Assembly (NCBI GenBank): GCA_024138015.1 | Contig: JAMXBB010000009.1 | Span: 38,895,787 to 38,959,786 of the forward strand | From: Lumnitzera littorea | Taxonomy: Eukaryota > Streptophyta > Magnoliopsida > Myrtales > Combretaceae | DNA: 64,000 nt | Reading direction: 5' to 3' | Shown: positions 63,021 to 64,000 of the stretch, one piece after another | How positions within the stretch are numbered: position 1 is the first letter of the stretch | How the letters are laid out: every line of letters begins with the position of its first letter | The notes under the pieces: model-generated | The model's database searches: none | Told to the model about the DNA's origin: nothing | What the model saw: only the letters and a program-made list of their open reading frames with translations | Position numbers and translations under genes: made by a program

Positions 63021-63675
63021 TATCGGCAACATCATATAAAACTTCATCTTAAAATTTGCCAAAGGAGAACGTTATTTTTGGAACTCTTTGGAGAAGACTT
63101 AGAACTAAACTTATGTTAAGCTCTAATAACTACCTTTAGACTGATGGCTAAACTAAAGTGGTGAACAGGACACTAGGAAACTTTTTTAGAGCTATCGTAG
63201 GAAAGAAATTGAGGGACTGGGATCTCTGTTTACCATTGTGGAATTTGCATACAACCAAACTATCCATATCACCACTAGAAAGACCCCATTGAGGTTGTCT
63301 GTGGCCTCATACCTACTATTTCCCTGGATATAATCGGTACCCCTACAACTGTTGAAGAGATTTAATTCAAAGTTGACCAAGTTTAAGAATTGCAAAAGTT
63401 ACACTAGTCTGTAACTAGGAAGATCACCAAGTTCAATTAGAGACACCAAGAGATTAGCAGCCGAGGTTACTGAGCTGGTTCTTTCCAACTAAGAGACTTA
63501 GTATAGATACACCTTAGTCGAAAATGATTTCCACACTTAAGACAAAGCAAGATATCTCCTTAAGCTGATGGTCCATTCAAGATCCTAAAGAAGGTCAATC
63601 GCAATGTCCACTAGATCGAGTTACCTAATGGTGTCTCCTTCACTTTCAATGTGTCTGACCTGATTCCTCACTAAC
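63021..63675 (+). pseudogene. Chromovirus integrase C-terminal fragment
   Basis: The reading gives NRTLGNFFRAIVGKKLRDWD, then VCGLIPTIPLDIIGTP, RKITKFN, LRDLVXIHLSRK, PHLRQSKISPXADGPFKILK, KVNRNVHXIELPNGVSFTFN and VSDLIP. This matches the stretch from V-V-N-R-T-L-G through the GPF motif to F-N-V-S-D-L-x-P of plant chromoviruses. Several stops break it. The catalytic DD positions lie upstream and are absent. It is on the opposite strand to the chromovirus remnant at 42-43.7 kb, covers overlapping domains, and is better preserved. Confidence 0.75.
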
Positions 63676-64000
63676 TAATAAAGGGATTTATGAATGTCCT
63701 TGAAGAAGAGCCAAAGACCACTTCATATTTGAGGAAAAATATTTCCTACCCCTAGGTAGATAGTAGGAATCAACCCCTAAGACTAATCATACGAAGCTAA
63801 GCTAAAGGACTTTAAAGACTCATTCGAAGAATACTAGCTTAAAGCCCTATCCGAGATGGAAATTTTTATCCTAACCTCTATGTTTCCCTTTTTCTATCGA
63901 CTTGACTGCTAAGCCTTCACATGTACTAGACCTACCGAACAATTGTGCTATGACAAAAAGAAGATAGCCTTAAGACTATTTGAGTCAAGCTCTCGAACCA
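63676..64000. other. End of window, no gene seen
   Basis: After the integrase tail the sequence continues in a similar composition (GAAGAAGAGCCAAAGACCAC near 63703), perhaps the region before an LTR. No further domain or LTR terminus is visible before the window ends. Confidence 0.35.

Noticed and set aside
1..64000. CRISPR arrays, rRNA genes, organelle DNA insertions or a new defence-type gene system
   Set aside because: No regularly spaced repeats, rRNA-like stretches or organelle gene sequences were seen; the repeats present are explained by transposons and microsatellites.

Overview
The window is nuclear DNA of a flowering plant. It is very AT-rich and made mostly of old, stop-riddled LTR retrotransposons, several nested, on both strands. 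The only gene that reads as intact is a three-exon, minus-strand bHLH transcription factor at about 30.77-32.45 kb, with plant-type GT-AG introns and the plant-specific subgroup Ia layout (bHLH followed by an ACT-like C-terminus). I could not identify the species. I see no bacterial-type genes, CRISPR array, rRNA or convincing tRNA.

Layout. 0-1 kb: broken minus-strand gene with the 'putative plant transposon protein' domain. 2-9 kb: minus-strand Ty1/copia element (RNase H, RT, integrase, then primer-binding site and 5' LTR). Its internal region is interrupted at 4.8-6.7 kb by LTR-like DNA carrying a 757-bp tandem duplication, and its LTR by another LTR-like block at 7.8-8.6 kb. 9-19 kb: no genes; LTR-like blocks (plus at 9-10.8 and 14.6-17.7 kb, minus at 11.8-13.6 kb), a SINE-like fragment, a 96-bp tandem repeat and an alternating AT/AC-type simple-sequence tract.

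19.9-29.7 kb: plus-strand Tat-lineage Ty3/gypsy element (LTR, gag, protease, RT, integrase). After pol it carries an antisense accessory gene (25.5-28.05 kb) with a 'putative gypsy type transposon' domain, a coiled coil, two likely spliceosomal introns and its own TATA box, then a polypurine tract and the start of a 3' LTR. 30.7-32.6 kb: the bHLH gene.

32.6-42 kb: gene-free, with an antisense copia-type LTR (37.5-38.5 kb), a further LTR-like block and a 183-bp solo-LTR-like unit (39.5 kb). 42.0-43.7 kb: minus-strand chromovirus RNase H-integrase remnant. 43.7-47.7 kb: two degenerate plus-strand long-LTR copies. 48.0-49.3 kb: minus-strand gag-protease remnant. 49.3-54.7 kb: LTR-like and low-copy intergenic DNA. 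54.77-55.95 kb: non-autonomous PIF/Harbinger-like DNA transposon with a TAA target duplication. 56.3-62.03 kb: second plus-strand Tat-lineage element with gag, protease, RT, two RNase H domains and integrase. 62.5-64 kb: an LTR-like block and a chromovirus integrase tail.

The retroelement coding regions all carry stops and frameshifts, so they look like fossils. The strongest leads are the antisense intron-containing gene inside the Tat element, the intact bHLH gene with a 22-base A-tract in its leader that also encodes an optional lysine-rich N-terminus, the recurrent long-LTR family whose copies end in GGRCATTACA-like sequence, and the PIF-like element. I found no convincing previously undescribed biological system.
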